Shown: piece by piece, positions 44,873 to 53,330 of the stretch
Position numbering within the stretch: the first letter of the stretch is position 1
Layout of the letters: every line of letters starts with the position of its first letter
Origin: Flagellimonas sp. CMM7
Lineage (GTDB): Bacteria; Bacteroidota; Bacteroidia; Flavobacteriales; Flavobacteriaceae
DNA: 64,000 bases
NCBI RefSeq assembly: GCF_021390195.1
Contig: NZ_CP090003.1
Location: 3,245,501 to 3,309,500 of the forward strand
Reading direction: 5' to 3'
Position numbers and translations under genes: made by a program
Notes under the pieces: generated by a model
Database searches by the model: none
What the model saw: only the letters and a program-made list of their open reading frames with translations
What the model was told of the DNA's origin: nothing

Positions 44873-44899
44873 AGTAACGGTTTGATTTTAAATTTTTTG

Positions 44900-44929
44900 C
44901 AAAAATAATTTTTAAACTGAATTTGTCAA
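44900..44929 (-). promoter_or_regulatory. Promoter of DUF2795 gene with both -33 and -7 elements
   Basis: On the minus strand a TTG at 44929-44927 is separated by 19 nt from TATTTTTG at 44907-44900, the best complete Bacteroidetes-type promoter found here. The ATG at 44872 is 27 nt further on. Confidence 0.5.
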
Positions 44930-44997
44930 GCAAAATCGACTTTATTTAAAAAAATATTTTCAACATATTAATCTGTAACGCAGAAAACAGGGATTTA

Positions 44998-45555
44998 TTA
45001 GTCCAATTTCTCAGGAATCCACTTGACCTCTTCTGCTTGCAAATCTTTTGACAACTTCCGTGCCAAGACAAAAAGGTAATCGGAAAGTCTGTTTATGTAG
45101 GCAAGTAGCATGTCTGGTATGGGGTCATTTTCGTGTAAGTACGAAATCATGCGTTCCGCCCTTCTGCAAATTGTTCTGGCAATATGACAGTATGACACTG
45201 TTGTGTGTCCTCCTGGTAGAATAAAATGAGTCATTTCTGGAAGTTGTTCGTTCATTTGATCCATCTCCTTCTCCAAAAGCTCAATGTCATCCTCATTTAT
45301 TTTAGGGATTTTTAAACGATTTTCTTTTTTTGGCTCTGTTGCTAAAATTGCACCTACTGTAAAGAGCTTGTTTTGAACCAAAGTGAGAACTTCTTTTGAG
45401 TGATGATCGATCTCTTGATCTCGCAACAGTCCCAAAAAGGAATTTAATTCATCTACAGTACCATAGCTTTCAATTCTAATATGGTGTTTGGGAACTCGTT
45501 TGCCCGTAAAAAGTGCTGTGGTAGCTTTATCACCGGTTTTGGTATAAATCTTCAT
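44998..45555 (-). CDS. Cob(I)alamin adenosyltransferase, PduO type
   Basis: A 185-residue enzyme that attaches the adenosyl group of ATP to cob(I)alamin, giving the cofactor for methylmalonyl-CoA mutase. KIYTKTGDKATTALFTGKRVPK is the ATP-binding start, SYGTVDELNSFLGLLRDQ has the conserved Asp/Glu, and ARTICRRAERM and AYINRLSDYLFVLAR are the C-terminal signature. Length is normal for PduO-type enzymes. MeaB at 28296 is its functional companion. The ATG overlaps the stop of a 44-residue membrane-protein ORF (ATGA). Confidence 0.94.
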   Translation of the reverse strand: MKIYTKTGDKATTALFTGKRVPKHHIRIESYGTVDELNSFLGLLRDQEIDHHSKEVLTLVQNKLFTVGAILATEPKKENRLKIPKINEDDIELLEKEMDQMNEQLPEMTHFILPGGHTTVSYCHIARTICRRAERMISYLHENDPIPDMLLAYINRLSDYLFVLARKLSKDLQAEEVKWIPEKLD

Positions 45556-45686
45556 TTTTCGTGTCTACGTTTACCGTCCATAAATTTTCGAGACTTTCTG
45601 TTTCTTGTGCCTCTTTTGTTTTTGAATAAAATAGCTAGATAAATGATGGCCAAAACCCCTAGAATGTAATAAATAGGATCACTCAT
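45552..45686 (-). CDS. Small single-pass membrane protein (44 aa) coupled to adenosyltransferase
   Basis: A 44-residue ORF: a hydrophobic helix (PIYYILGVLAIIYLAILF) followed by a strongly basic tail (KNKRGTRNRKSRKFMDGK...RRHEK). Its TGA overlaps the ATG of the cobalamin adenosyltransferase (ATGA), so it is probably translated and coupled. Too short for most gene finders. No family is recognised; the helix-plus-basic-tail layout suggests an inner-membrane protein with a cytoplasmic RNA- or lipid-contacting tail. Confidence 0.65.
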   Translation of the reverse strand: MSDPIYYILGVLAIIYLAILFKNKRGTRNRKSRKFMDGKRRHEK

Positions 45687-45720
45687 GATAGAAGTGTTTT
45701 TGATATCTAAATTTACTTTT

Positions 45721-46218
45721 TTAAATCCGGATGGTGAAATGTTCTTTTACTTGCTCCTTTCTAATAAAAAGAACACCACAATGGAACATATCTATGCTTA
45801 CCGTAATCATTGGTAACGCAACCAGTTTTCTCCAAAGCTCTTGTTTTTCTGGAGTTTGATGGATTGAGTTAATAAAAATCATACTGTTATAATGGAATTT
45901 ACCTTCTGATAATAAATGCTTTAGCTCATCGACCCTTAATTCTTCTACATAAAGTAAATCAACCATATTTGCATCCATGATTACAATTGGGAAATGCATA
46001 TACAAGCGTTTTTTAAGGTCATCACTTCCCTTAAGCTCAATGGCATTATAATCAAAATATGAAATACTCTTTAATAGTATGTTGATTGACTTTACATTGT
46101 CCAATTTTTGTTTTGAGTACAAGCATTTAGTTACATAATTAAAAACAAAAGGGGAGTGGACACCATGTTGATTAGTTGATTTTATAAGGAATTTTAAGTA
46201 ATTGATTATTTGGAGCAT
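45721..46218 (-). CDS. Truncated O-methyltransferase-like protein lacking the SAM-binding half
   Basis: A 165-residue protein. The N-terminus (INYLKFLIKSTNQHGVHSPFVFNYVTKC) and C-terminus (VALPMITVSIDMFHCGVLFIRKEQVKEHFTIRI) both look like the ends of a class I SAM-dependent methyltransferase of flavobacteria that is normally about 240-250 residues. The middle Rossmann segment with the glycine-rich SAM motif is missing, and the remaining core keeps only a weak VIMDAN/MIFINSIH pattern. I infer an in-frame internal deletion, so the product is unlikely to bind SAM. A REP-like repeat lies just upstream, and an ABC-F gene beyond it. Confidence 0.7.
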   Translation of the reverse strand: MLQIINYLKFLIKSTNQHGVHSPFVFNYVTKCLYSKQKLDNVKSINILLKSISYFDYNAIELKGSDDLKKRLYMHFPIVIMDANMVDLLYVEELRVDELKHLLSEGKFHYNSMIFINSIHQTPEKQELWRKLVALPMITVSIDMFHCGVLFIRKEQVKEHFTIRI

Positions 46219-46229
46219 GCAGTGTATTT

Positions 46230-46301
46230 TGTCAGTTCTAGCGCAGTCGAGAACTAATTGCTTTACATATTTAAGATATCTCGACTGCGCTCGATATGAC
46301 A
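46230..46301. repeat. REP-like imperfect inverted repeat
   Basis: Two 23-nt arms, 46230-46252 and 46279-46301, are reverse complements at 20 of 23 positions, with a 26-nt AT-rich spacer. The GC-rich core (GCGCAGTCGAGA and its complement) stands out against the AT-rich genome and is of a type I recall as dispersed in flavobacterial genomes. It fills the 88-nt gap between two minus-strand genes. It could be a REP/MITE-like element, an attenuator or an mRNA-stabilising hairpin. Confidence 0.75.
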
Positions 46302-46306
46302 GATAA

Positions 46307-48184
46307 TTAATTTTCTAAAATGGCAGAAAGCTCAAACCAGCGTTCTGTTTTGGTCTCAATGGCATTTGAAATTTCTTTGAGTTCAATAGACAATTGCGTT
46401 ATTTCCTCACCACTCAGGGTAGGTTCAGTAAACCTGTTTTGGAGTACTCCTTTTTGCTCTTCCAATTTTTGAATTTCCTTTTCTAACTGCTTGTGCTCCT
46501 TTTGTTCTGAATAAGACAATTTTTGAGAATTTCCTTTTTCTTTCCAATTGGTTTTTTCAGCTTTTTCCGATGTATTGCTTTTGACCTCTCGCTGTGCTAT
46601 AACCTTACTGCTTTCATAAGCTCTATAATCCGAATAATTTCCCGGAAAATCTTCTATTTTGCCTTTACCTTTGAAGACAAATAAATGGTCTACAATTTTA
46701 TCCATGAAATAACGGTCGTGCGAGACTACTATCAAACATCCTGGAAAGTCCAACAAAAAACTCTCTAAAACATTTAGCGTAACAATATCCAAATCGTTTG
46801 TGGGTTCATCCAAAATAAGGAAGTTTGGATTTTGGATAAGTACCGTACATAAATATAATCGTTTGCGCTCCCCGCCGCTTAGTTTTTCAACAAAATCATA
46901 CTGTTTCTTACGATCAAAAAGAAAACGTTCCAACAGTTGTTGCGCTGAAATTTGTTTTCCTTTTTTTAAAGGAATGTAATCTCCAAATTCTCGGATAACA
47001 TCAATAACCTTTTGCCCTTCCTTTGCATGGATTCCTTTTTGAGTATAGTAGCCAAATTTTAGCGTATCGCCAACCACTACTTTTCCACCATCAACCACTT
47101 CTTTTTGGGTAAGGATGTTCAGGAACGTGGATTTCCCCGTTCCGTTCTCACCAATTATTCCAACCCGTTCACCTTTGGTGAAAGTGTAATCAAACTTTTC
47201 TAAAATAATTTTGTCCTCAAATGCTTTGGATACATTATGAAGTTCTAAAATTTTGCTTCCTAAACGTTCCATGTTTAGCTCCAATTGCACTTGATGATCT
47301 GTTCTTCTTTGGTGCGCCTTCTGTTTTATTTCTTTGAAATCATCAATTCTGGACTTGGATTTGGTAGTACGGGCCTTTGGCTGTCTTCGCATCCAATCCA
47401 ATTCTTTTTTAAAAAGCAGTTTTGATTTATGCTGTTCCACAACTTCTCTCTCCATACGTGCTTCTTTCTCTCTAAGGTAGTAGGAGTAATTACCCTTGTA
47501 ACTATACAATTGATTGTTATCCAATTCTATAATCTCATTACAAACACGTTCTAAAAAATAGCGATCATGGGTCACCATGAACAGGGTTATGTTTTCCTTG
47601 GTAAAATGGGCTTCAAGCCATTCAATCATTTCTAAATCTAAATGGTTGGTTGGTTCATCTAGAATAAGTAAGTCAGGTCTATTTAAAAGGGCATTGGCCA
47701 AAGCCAGACGTTTTTTTTGTCCACCAGAGAGTGTACCCACTTTTAAATCAAGTTTATCTAAATGGAGCTTAAAGAGAATCTGTTTGTATTGGGTTTCAAA
47801 ATCCCATGCGTTGTGCCGCTCCATAGCTTCAAAAGCTTTTTGATATTGCTCTGCATCGTCAGGATTTTGAACGGCACGCTCATAATTGGAAATGATTTTT
47901 AAAACCTCATTATCAGTACTGAAAATGGTTTCCTCAATAGTTAAATCTGGATTTAGATTAGGTTCTTGTTCTAAAAAGGCAATTTTTATTCCTTTTCTGC
48001 TTGTCACCTGTCCATTTTCAGAACTGTCCTTACCGGAAATAATGTTTAGAATAGAGGTTTTTCCACTTCCATTTTTAGCGATTAATGCAATTTTTTGATC
48101 TTTATTTATTCCAAAGGAAATGTCAGAGAAAAGGACCAATTCTCCATAAGATTTAGATATATTTTCTACTGTCAATAAATTCAT
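46307..48184 (-). CDS. ABC-F family ATPase (Uup-like)
   Basis: A 625-residue cytoplasmic protein with two ATP-binding cassettes and no membrane helices. Cassette 1: Walker A AKNGSGKTS (~residues 36-44), signature LSGGQKKRLALANALL and LLILDEPTNHLD. Cassette 2: Walker A GENGTGKST, signature LSGGERKRLYLCTVLI, LILDEPTNDLD. The linker WMRRQPKARTTKSKSRIDDF is typical of Uup/Rup-type ABC-F factors, and the C-terminus (~545-625) is a coiled coil, as in Uup. Such proteins act on ribosomes or branched DNA. It lies 23 nt after the DUF4105 gene. Confidence 0.92.
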   Translation of the reverse strand: MNLLTVENISKSYGELVLFSDISFGINKDQKIALIAKNGSGKTSILNIISGKDSSENGQVTSRKGIKIAFLEQEPNLNPDLTIEETIFSTDNEVLKIISNYERAVQNPDDAEQYQKAFEAMERHNAWDFETQYKQILFKLHLDKLDLKVGTLSGGQKKRLALANALLNRPDLLILDEPTNHLDLEMIEWLEAHFTKENITLFMVTHDRYFLERVCNEIIELDNNQLYSYKGNYSYYLREKEARMEREVVEQHKSKLLFKKELDWMRRQPKARTTKSKSRIDDFKEIKQKAHQRRTDHQVQLELNMERLGSKILELHNVSKAFEDKIILEKFDYTFTKGERVGIIGENGTGKSTFLNILTQKEVVDGGKVVVGDTLKFGYYTQKGIHAKEGQKVIDVIREFGDYIPLKKGKQISAQQLLERFLFDRKKQYDFVEKLSGGERKRLYLCTVLIQNPNFLILDEPTNDLDIVTLNVLESFLLDFPGCLIVVSHDRYFMDKIVDHLFVFKGKGKIEDFPGNYSDYRAYESSKVIAQREVKSNTSEKAEKTNWKEKGNSQKLSYSEQKEHKQLEKEIQKLEEQKGVLQNRFTEPTLSGEEITQLSIELKEISNAIETKTERWFELSAILEN

Positions 48185-48207
48185 TGGAATAGTTTACGGT
48201 GACTCTC

Positions 48208-49377
48208 TTACTGTCTCGTGAATTTTAAGAGATAGGAATAGCGCGTTGCCAAAGTCAAAAGTAAAGGAATCACTATTGGGGAAAAAATTTGAACACTTAT
48301 AATCCACAATAAGATTAAAACACCTAATAGTGCTAAAACAAGCCACAAATATTTAGGTAGCCATGTTGGTAGCTGATTTTGAAAAGCAAAGACAAATGCA
48401 ACAACTAAATTCAAAGGGAAGGCCCACAAAAAATTGAAGTTTTTTGGTGTGGATGTATGATCTGTGGCAAACCAAAGTAAAAGTATACTTGTGCCAATAA
48501 GGCCAGTTGTTAAAAACAATGAAAAATCTAACCAGCGACTGCGAGTTTTATGTTTATTGTCCAGATATGTTACTATCCCTGTGAACAAAAACAATAAAGT
48601 AAACCAAAACAATGGGGACAATGGGAAAAAGCCATTTCTCATATGTTCACTATAGTCTAAAATGGTACGTTCCCTTTCCAACAAGGGCTTACCGCTCTTG
48701 GTTGTATTCTTCATCTGCTCCATGGCGTAATAAGGCAAAAACATATGTTCTTGAACAGTTGCTTTACGGTCTACTACAGCGCCAAAAGCCAAATCAATAC
48801 CAAAAGAGGACCAAGAATTAATATCCAAATTTTGTCTTACCAGCTCTCTAAAAGTGTATAGCCTATCCAAATGTGAGCCATCAAAAACAATGGCATCTCC
48901 AAATTGTTGCACTAAAATATCTCCTGTAATGCTAGAACAATTATTCAATAAAGGGTCGTACAGGTAATCTCTGTTTTCGGGTAAGTAATTATTCTCGAAA
49001 AAAATGAGCAACTTGTTTTTTTCTGCCAAGGTCAAGTCCAAAATCTGCTCTTTCACCCACCTTTTTTCCAATTCATATTCAAACAAAAATCTATCAAAAC
49101 TCCTTCGGGAAAGTGAATAGATCAGTTTTCCCTTGGCAAAGTTCAAATAGAAGTTAGGTTTATTAAAGTCAAAGGTTCCATAGTTGTAGACCACATCAAT
49201 TCCTAAGACAGTATCTTGGACTCGGAAAGCGCTATGTCCAAAAGCAGAGAAAAGCTGGTCTCCTGAGGCACAGGTGAGAAAACTAATTTTGGAATTTTCG
49301 GTTAGGGTAGGTGTCTGGGAGAATCCATTTTTCCCAACCATAAAAAGTATTGCCAAAAAGAAAATCCAATGTTTCAT
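48208..49377 (-). CDS. DUF4105 (Lnb-like) periplasmic domain fused to membrane helices
   Basis: A 389-residue protein. Signal peptide MKHWIFFLAILFMVGKNGFSQ; residues ~25-240 form the DUF4105 domain, with FLTCASGDQLFSAFGHSAFRVQD (His in a conserved GHSAFR), YDPLLNNCSSITGDIL (Cys) and LYTFRELVRQNL. Cys, His and Arg/Asn suggest a papain/NlpC-like catalytic site; relatives include the N-terminal domain of the lipoprotein N-acyltransferase Lnb. The C-terminal ~150 residues contain five membrane helices. An envelope lipoprotein or peptidoglycan role is plausible. First gene of the operon with ABC-F. Confidence 0.85.
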   Translation of the reverse strand: MKHWIFFLAILFMVGKNGFSQTPTLTENSKISFLTCASGDQLFSAFGHSAFRVQDTVLGIDVVYNYGTFDFNKPNFYLNFAKGKLIYSLSRRSFDRFLFEYELEKRWVKEQILDLTLAEKNKLLIFFENNYLPENRDYLYDPLLNNCSSITGDILVQQFGDAIVFDGSHLDRLYTFRELVRQNLDINSWSSFGIDLAFGAVVDRKATVQEHMFLPYYAMEQMKNTTKSGKPLLERERTILDYSEHMRNGFFPLSPLFWFTLLFLFTGIVTYLDNKHKTRSRWLDFSLFLTTGLIGTSILLLWFATDHTSTPKNFNFLWAFPLNLVVAFVFAFQNQLPTWLPKYLWLVLALLGVLILLWIISVQIFSPIVIPLLLTLATRYSYLLKFTRQ

Positions 49378-49478
49378 TTCTTACTTTATCAGCGCAAATA
49401 TCTAAATAAATACCACAAGGCGGAACATGAAAACCTAACACTTTGTTTTTTACCTTATTTTTACGAAAATCAAAGCAT

Positions 49479-50210
49479 ATGAAGCGATACATTCCTAACT
49501 TTTTAACACTCCTCAATCTATTTAGTGGTTGTGTGGCAACTGTATTTGCAGTGCTTAATCATCTGGAACTGGCGGCACTTTTTGTTTTCATAGGGATTTT
49601 CTTTGATTTTTTTGATGGGTTGGCAGCTCGTCTTTTAAACGTTCAAAGTGAGGTTGGCGTTCAATTGGATTCATTGGCAGATATGATTACAAGTGGATTG
49701 GTGCCTGGAATTGTGATGTTCCAATTGTTGCAAATGGCAGAAACCGGAGGATGGAATCTTGGGTTTTTTGGTCATGAAACTGAGATGACCTTACTTCCCT
49801 TTTTTGGTTTTATAATCACTTTGGCGTCTGCTTATAGATTGGCTAAATTCAATGTAGATGAAAACCAAGTTTCTTCCTTTATTGGATTGCCTACCCCTGC
49901 AAATAGCCTTTTTATCCTCTCACTGCCTTTGATCTTACTATATCATAATAACAATGAACTGAATGGAATTATTCTAAATCAATGGTTTTTAATGGGACTA
50001 ACTTTAGTGAGTGCCTATTTGCTGAATTCTAGAATAAAGTTATTTGCATTAAAGTTTGATAATTGGAGTTTTAAGGATAATGCTGTCCGCTACCTTTTCT
50101 TGATTGGAAGTCTGGTGATGTTGATTACCTTAAGGTTTTTGGCGGTACCCCTAATTGTGCTGTTTTACATTTTGGCTTCACTGTTAGTGCCGCAAAACAA
50201 AAACAACTAA
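49479..50210 (+). CDS. pssA: CDP-diacylglycerol-serine O-phosphatidyltransferase-like (CDP-alcohol phosphotransferase)
   Basis: About 243 residues from ATG 49479 (in-frame codons from 49443 seem not native). Multi-helix membrane enzyme with the CDP-alcohol phosphotransferase signature: FFDFFDGLAARLLNVQSEVGVQLDSLADMI, i.e. the D-G-x2-A-R-x8-G-x3-D-x3-D motif, at about residues 40-68. The N-terminus MKRYIPNFLTLLNLFSGC is typical of PssA. It makes phosphatidylserine, the precursor of phosphatidylethanolamine. Its 3' end interlocks with convergent lptB (CTAA). Confidence 0.9.
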   Translation: MKRYIPNFLTLLNLFSGCVATVFAVLNHLELAALFVFIGIFFDFFDGLAARLLNVQSEVGVQLDSLADMITSGLVPGIVMFQLLQMAETGGWNLGFFGHETEMTLLPFFGFIITLASAYRLAKFNVDENQVSSFIGLPTPANSLFILSLPLILLYHNNNELNGIILNQWFLMGLTLVSAYLLNSRIKLFALKFDNWSFKDNAVRYLFLIGSLVMLITLRFLAVPLIVLFYILASLLVPQNKNN

Positions 50211-50947
50211 AAGTCCAATTTCTTTTTTCGAAGTTCAAAATTCTGACCTAGGTATACTTTTCGTACCATTTCGTCTTGCGCCAGATCTTCTGGAATACCT
50301 GCTTTTAATATACCTCCTTCGAACATTAAGTAAGATCGCTCCGTAATGGCCAAAGTTTCCTGAACATTATGATCTGTAATCAGGATACCGATATTTTTAT
50401 TTTTTAGTTGGGCAACTATTCGTTGAATATCTTCTACAGCAACAGGGTCAACACCTGCAAAAGGTTCATCTAAAAGAATGAATTTGGGGTCGGTTGCCAA
50501 AGCACGCGCAATTTCAGTACGTCTACGTTCACCACCTGATAACAAATCCCCTCTGTTTTTACGAATATGTCCTAATCCAAATTCATCAATCAAGGACTCC
50601 ATCTTCATATGCTGTTCCTTCTTACTTAATTTGGTGAGCTGTAAAACACTAAGAATATTTTTTTCAATACTTAATTTGCGAAAAACGGAAGCTTCTTGTG
50701 CCAAGTAGCCAATTCCGTTTTGGGCCCTTTTGTACATGGGAAAATTGGTTATCTCCATGTCGTCCAAATAAATCTTGCCCCCATTTGGTTTTATCAAACC
50801 GACTATCATATAAAATGAGGTGGTTTTTCCAGCACCATTTGGCCCTAAAAGACCAACAATCTCCCCTTGGTTTACCTCTAGAGAAATCCCTTTTACAACC
50901 TTACGGCCTCGATAGGCCTTCATTATATTTTCAGCTCTTAGCTTCAT
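50207..50947 (-). CDS. lptB: LPS export ABC transporter ATP-binding protein LptB
   Basis: A 246-residue ATPase. Walker A GPNGAGKTT (~residues 35-43), Q-loop LAQEASVFRKLS, signature LSGGERRRTEIARAL, Walker B FILLDEPFAGVDP, and switch H in ILITDHNV are all in place. The GVDPVAVEDIQRI run and length identify LptB, which powers LPS transport with LptF/LptG/LptC. It is the last gene of the kdsD-tatC-AhpD-like-lptB unit. The pairing of KdsD (Kdo synthesis) with LptB is a conserved LPS link, as in E. coli. Confidence 0.93.
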   Translation of the reverse strand: MKLRAENIMKAYRGRKVVKGISLEVNQGEIVGLLGPNGAGKTTSFYMIVGLIKPNGGKIYLDDMEITNFPMYKRAQNGIGYLAQEASVFRKLSIEKNILSVLQLTKLSKKEQHMKMESLIDEFGLGHIRKNRGDLLSGGERRRTEIARALATDPKFILLDEPFAGVDPVAVEDIQRIVAQLKNKNIGILITDHNVQETLAITERSYLMFEGGILKAGIPEDLAQDEMVRKVYLGQNFELRKKKLDF

Positions 50948-51003
50948 AAGAATTCGCCAAAACTAAACATATTCCAGATTAGGCATTGGACTTTGTGAAT
51001 ATT

Positions 51004-51354
51004 TTATGTCTCTAGGTTTTCTAATTCTTCCCAATATTCGAAAGCACGTCTGAGGTGTGGAATAACTATGGTTCCTCCTACCAAAGTAGCAATACCTAAG
51101 GTTTCCATAACTTCTTCCTTGGTTACGCCTTCGTTTTTAGAACTTTCGAGGTGGTATTTTACACAGTCGTCACATCTCAACACTGCTGAAGCGACAAGCC
51201 CCAGAAGTTCTTTGGTTTTTACATCCAAGGCCCCTTCCATGAAGGCATTGGTGTCTAGATTAAAAATCCGCTTAATGAGTTTATTGTTTTCAGCCAATAA
51301 CTTATCGTTCATTTGCGAGCGATAGGCATTGAACTCTTCTACTTTATTTTGCAT
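51004..51354 (-). CDS. Carboxymuconolactone decarboxylase-like (AhpD-type) protein
   Basis: A 116-residue all-helical protein of the CMD/AhpD family. RCDDCVKYHLE has the CxxC and the following His of the AhpD-type peroxidase/thiol motif, and TKEEVMETLGIATLVGG completes the family core. It probably acts as a thiol-dependent peroxidase or reductase; decarboxylase activity is unlikely with CxxC. The start overlaps the tatC 3' end by 11 nt, so it is translated with it. Confidence 0.9.
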   Translation of the reverse strand: MQNKVEEFNAYRSQMNDKLLAENNKLIKRIFNLDTNAFMEGALDVKTKELLGLVASAVLRCDDCVKYHLESSKNEGVTKEEVMETLGIATLVGGTIVIPHLRRAFEYWEELENLET

Positions 51355-52177
51355 TTCTGGCTTCTTTTTTAGCTTCTTTTCTTAAAACCACTTTCGAAAT
51401 ATAAATACTGATTTGGTATAAAATAAGCACTGGAACAGACACCACAATCTGACTTGCTACATCTGGTGGAGTTATTACTGCAGAAAGAATAAGAACAACA
51501 ACAAGAGCTATTTTTCTATATTTCTTCAATATTTCTGGCGTAACCAACCCTACTTTGGTCAGAAAGTAAATAATGATAGGAAGCTCAAACATTATTCCGC
51601 AAGCTATTACGGAGGCCCTTACCGTAGCGATGAAAGAACCAATGTCAATTTCATTAAGAACTTCTTTACTTACCTGGTAGGTGCCTAAAAAATTAATGGA
51701 CAAGGGGGCTACAACATAATAACCAAAAAGAACTCCCATAAAAAATAGGGCAGAGGCAACAAGAATAAAACCTCTGGAATGTCTGCGTTCGTTTTTATGA
51801 AGTCCAGGGCTAATAAATCGCCAAACTTCCCACAAAACATAGGGAAATGCAATGATGAAACCAGCCCAAATGGATGTCCAAATATGGGCTGAGAATTGCC
51901 CGGCCATCGTGCGATTCTGTATTGTAAATGGTAATGAATCAGAACAAAATTCAGAGTCAATTCCAAAGAAGGTCGCTATTTTGCAAAAAAACCGGTAAGT
52001 TGGAAAGTTCATTTTTTTTGGACCAAAAAGAACCGTGTCAAAGATGAAGTCCTTCATTACAAAGGCAACGCATGCAACTAGAACAATTGCAACTACTGAT
52101 CTAATTAAGTGCCACCTTAATTCTTCCAAATGGTCTAAGAAAGACATTTCGTCTGGATTCTCTAACTTTTTTACCAT
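51344..52177 (-). CDS. tatC: Twin-arginine translocase subunit TatC
   Basis: A 277-residue membrane protein with six helices. MSFLDHLEELRWHLIRSVVAI is the canonical TatC N-terminus (Glu-Glu-Leu-Arg), followed by PYVLWEVWRFISPGLHKNERR and the conserved periplasmic and C-terminal segments (FELPIIIYFLTKVGLVTPEILKKYRKIA). It binds twin-arginine signal peptides; no tatA/B is present here, so those lie elsewhere. Its ATG shares a base with the kdsD stop (TAATG), giving coupled translation. Confidence 0.95.
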   Translation of the reverse strand: MVKKLENPDEMSFLDHLEELRWHLIRSVVAIVLVACVAFVMKDFIFDTVLFGPKKMNFPTYRFFCKIATFFGIDSEFCSDSLPFTIQNRTMAGQFSAHIWTSIWAGFIIAFPYVLWEVWRFISPGLHKNERRHSRGFILVASALFFMGVLFGYYVVAPLSINFLGTYQVSKEVLNEIDIGSFIATVRASVIACGIMFELPIIIYFLTKVGLVTPEILKKYRKIALVVVLILSAVITPPDVASQIVVSVPVLILYQISIYISKVVLRKEAKKEARNAK

Positions 52178-53142
52178 TACAAAATTCCTTCGTTTATAAG
52201 GTTGTGAATATGAACCACCCCGGCATAGTGATCTTTATCGAAAGCGAGAAGTTGTGAAATTCCTTTTTCCTGTAGGATGGCCAATGCTTTAACTGCCAAA
52301 GTATCAACATCAATAGACTTGGGGTCGGAAGTCATAATGTCTTTTGCAGTTAGGCCGCTTATATTGTCGTACTTACTAAGCATTCTTCTAATATCTCCAT
52401 CTGTAACGATACCGACAATGGCATTATTTTCCATTACCGCTGTTACCCCTAACATTTTTTCAGAAATTTCAACAATAACTTCTTTTACACTTGAGTCAGC
52501 ATTCACTTGCGGTTTCTGATTATTTATAACAATGTCCGCAACACGTAAGTATAATTTTTTGCCCAAAGCACCTCCCGGATGATATTTGGCAAAGTCTGCA
52601 CTGCTAAAACCTCTAAGTTCCAAAAGGCTAATTGCAAGTGCATCTCCCATTGCTAATTGTGCCGAAGTACTTGTGGTAGGAGCCAAATTGTTAGGGCAAG
52701 CTTCTTTCTCAACATACGTGCTTAGTGCAAAATCAGCTTGTTTGGCCAATATGGAGTCCATGTTTCCGGTAATACCGATCAACTTGTTTTTTCCAATTTT
52801 TATTAAGGGAAGCAACGCTTTTATTTCTGGGGTGTTCCCACTTTTTGAGATACAAACCACAACATCGTCTTCTTGGATAGTGCCCAAATCCCCATGAATA
52901 GCATCTGCAGCATGCATAAAGATAGCAGGCGTGCCAGTAGAATTAAGTGTAGCTACAATTTTAGATGCTATAATAGCACTTTTGCCTACTCCAGATACTA
53001 CAACCCTTCCTTGGGATTCTAGAATGTGCTGCACCGCATGGGCAAATTGTTCATCGAGCAGATTGACCAAATTTTGTATGGCCTTACTCTCGATTTCGAT
53101 CGTTCTTTTCGCAATGGATAAAATAGACTGGATGTTGCTCAA
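52177..53142 (-). CDS. kdsD: Arabinose-5-phosphate isomerase, KpsF/GutQ family
   Basis: A 321-residue isomerase making arabinose-5-phosphate for Kdo and LPS. The SIS domain (residues ~30-170) has RVVVSGVGKSAIIASKIVATLNSTG and VVCISKSGNTPEIKAL; the ASPYHPGGALGKKL-type motif reads KYHPGGALGKKLYLRV. Two CBS domains follow (~205-321), with TDGDIRRML. Start is TTG 53142, directly before the conserved N-terminal helix. It is the first gene of the unit with tatC, the AhpD-like gene and lptB, and is divergent from recQ. Confidence 0.93.
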   Translation of the reverse strand: MSNIQSILSIAKRTIEIESKAIQNLVNLLDEQFAHAVQHILESQGRVVVSGVGKSAIIASKIVATLNSTGTPAIFMHAADAIHGDLGTIQEDDVVVCISKSGNTPEIKALLPLIKIGKNKLIGITGNMDSILAKQADFALSTYVEKEACPNNLAPTTSTSAQLAMGDALAISLLELRGFSSADFAKYHPGGALGKKLYLRVADIVINNQKPQVNADSSVKEVIVEISEKMLGVTAVMENNAIVGIVTDGDIRRMLSKYDNISGLTAKDIMTSDPKSIDVDTLAVKALAILQEKGISQLLAFDKDHYAGVVHIHNLINEGIL

Positions 53143-53199
53143 GGTAATAAACAGATTATCTAATTGTATTCCTAAAAGAATATGTTATATTTAAGATTA

Positions 53200-53207
53200 C
53201 AAAACTA
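53200..53207 (-). promoter_or_regulatory. TAnnTTTG -7 element (kdsD-tatC-lptB unit)
   Basis: TAGTTTTG on the minus strand, 57 nt upstream of the TTG start of kdsD, in the divergent spacer with recQ. A longer leader than for most other genes here. Confidence 0.35.
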
Positions 53208-53330
53208 AACAAACTATCTTTTACTAACCATTAATGAAGAACAGAATGATTCTTCCTTAAAATTGATTATCAAAATTAGAAATTTTAAAGCCTTTAATTA
53301 GGTCGCTTGATTTAAATCGAAAATACGGAA

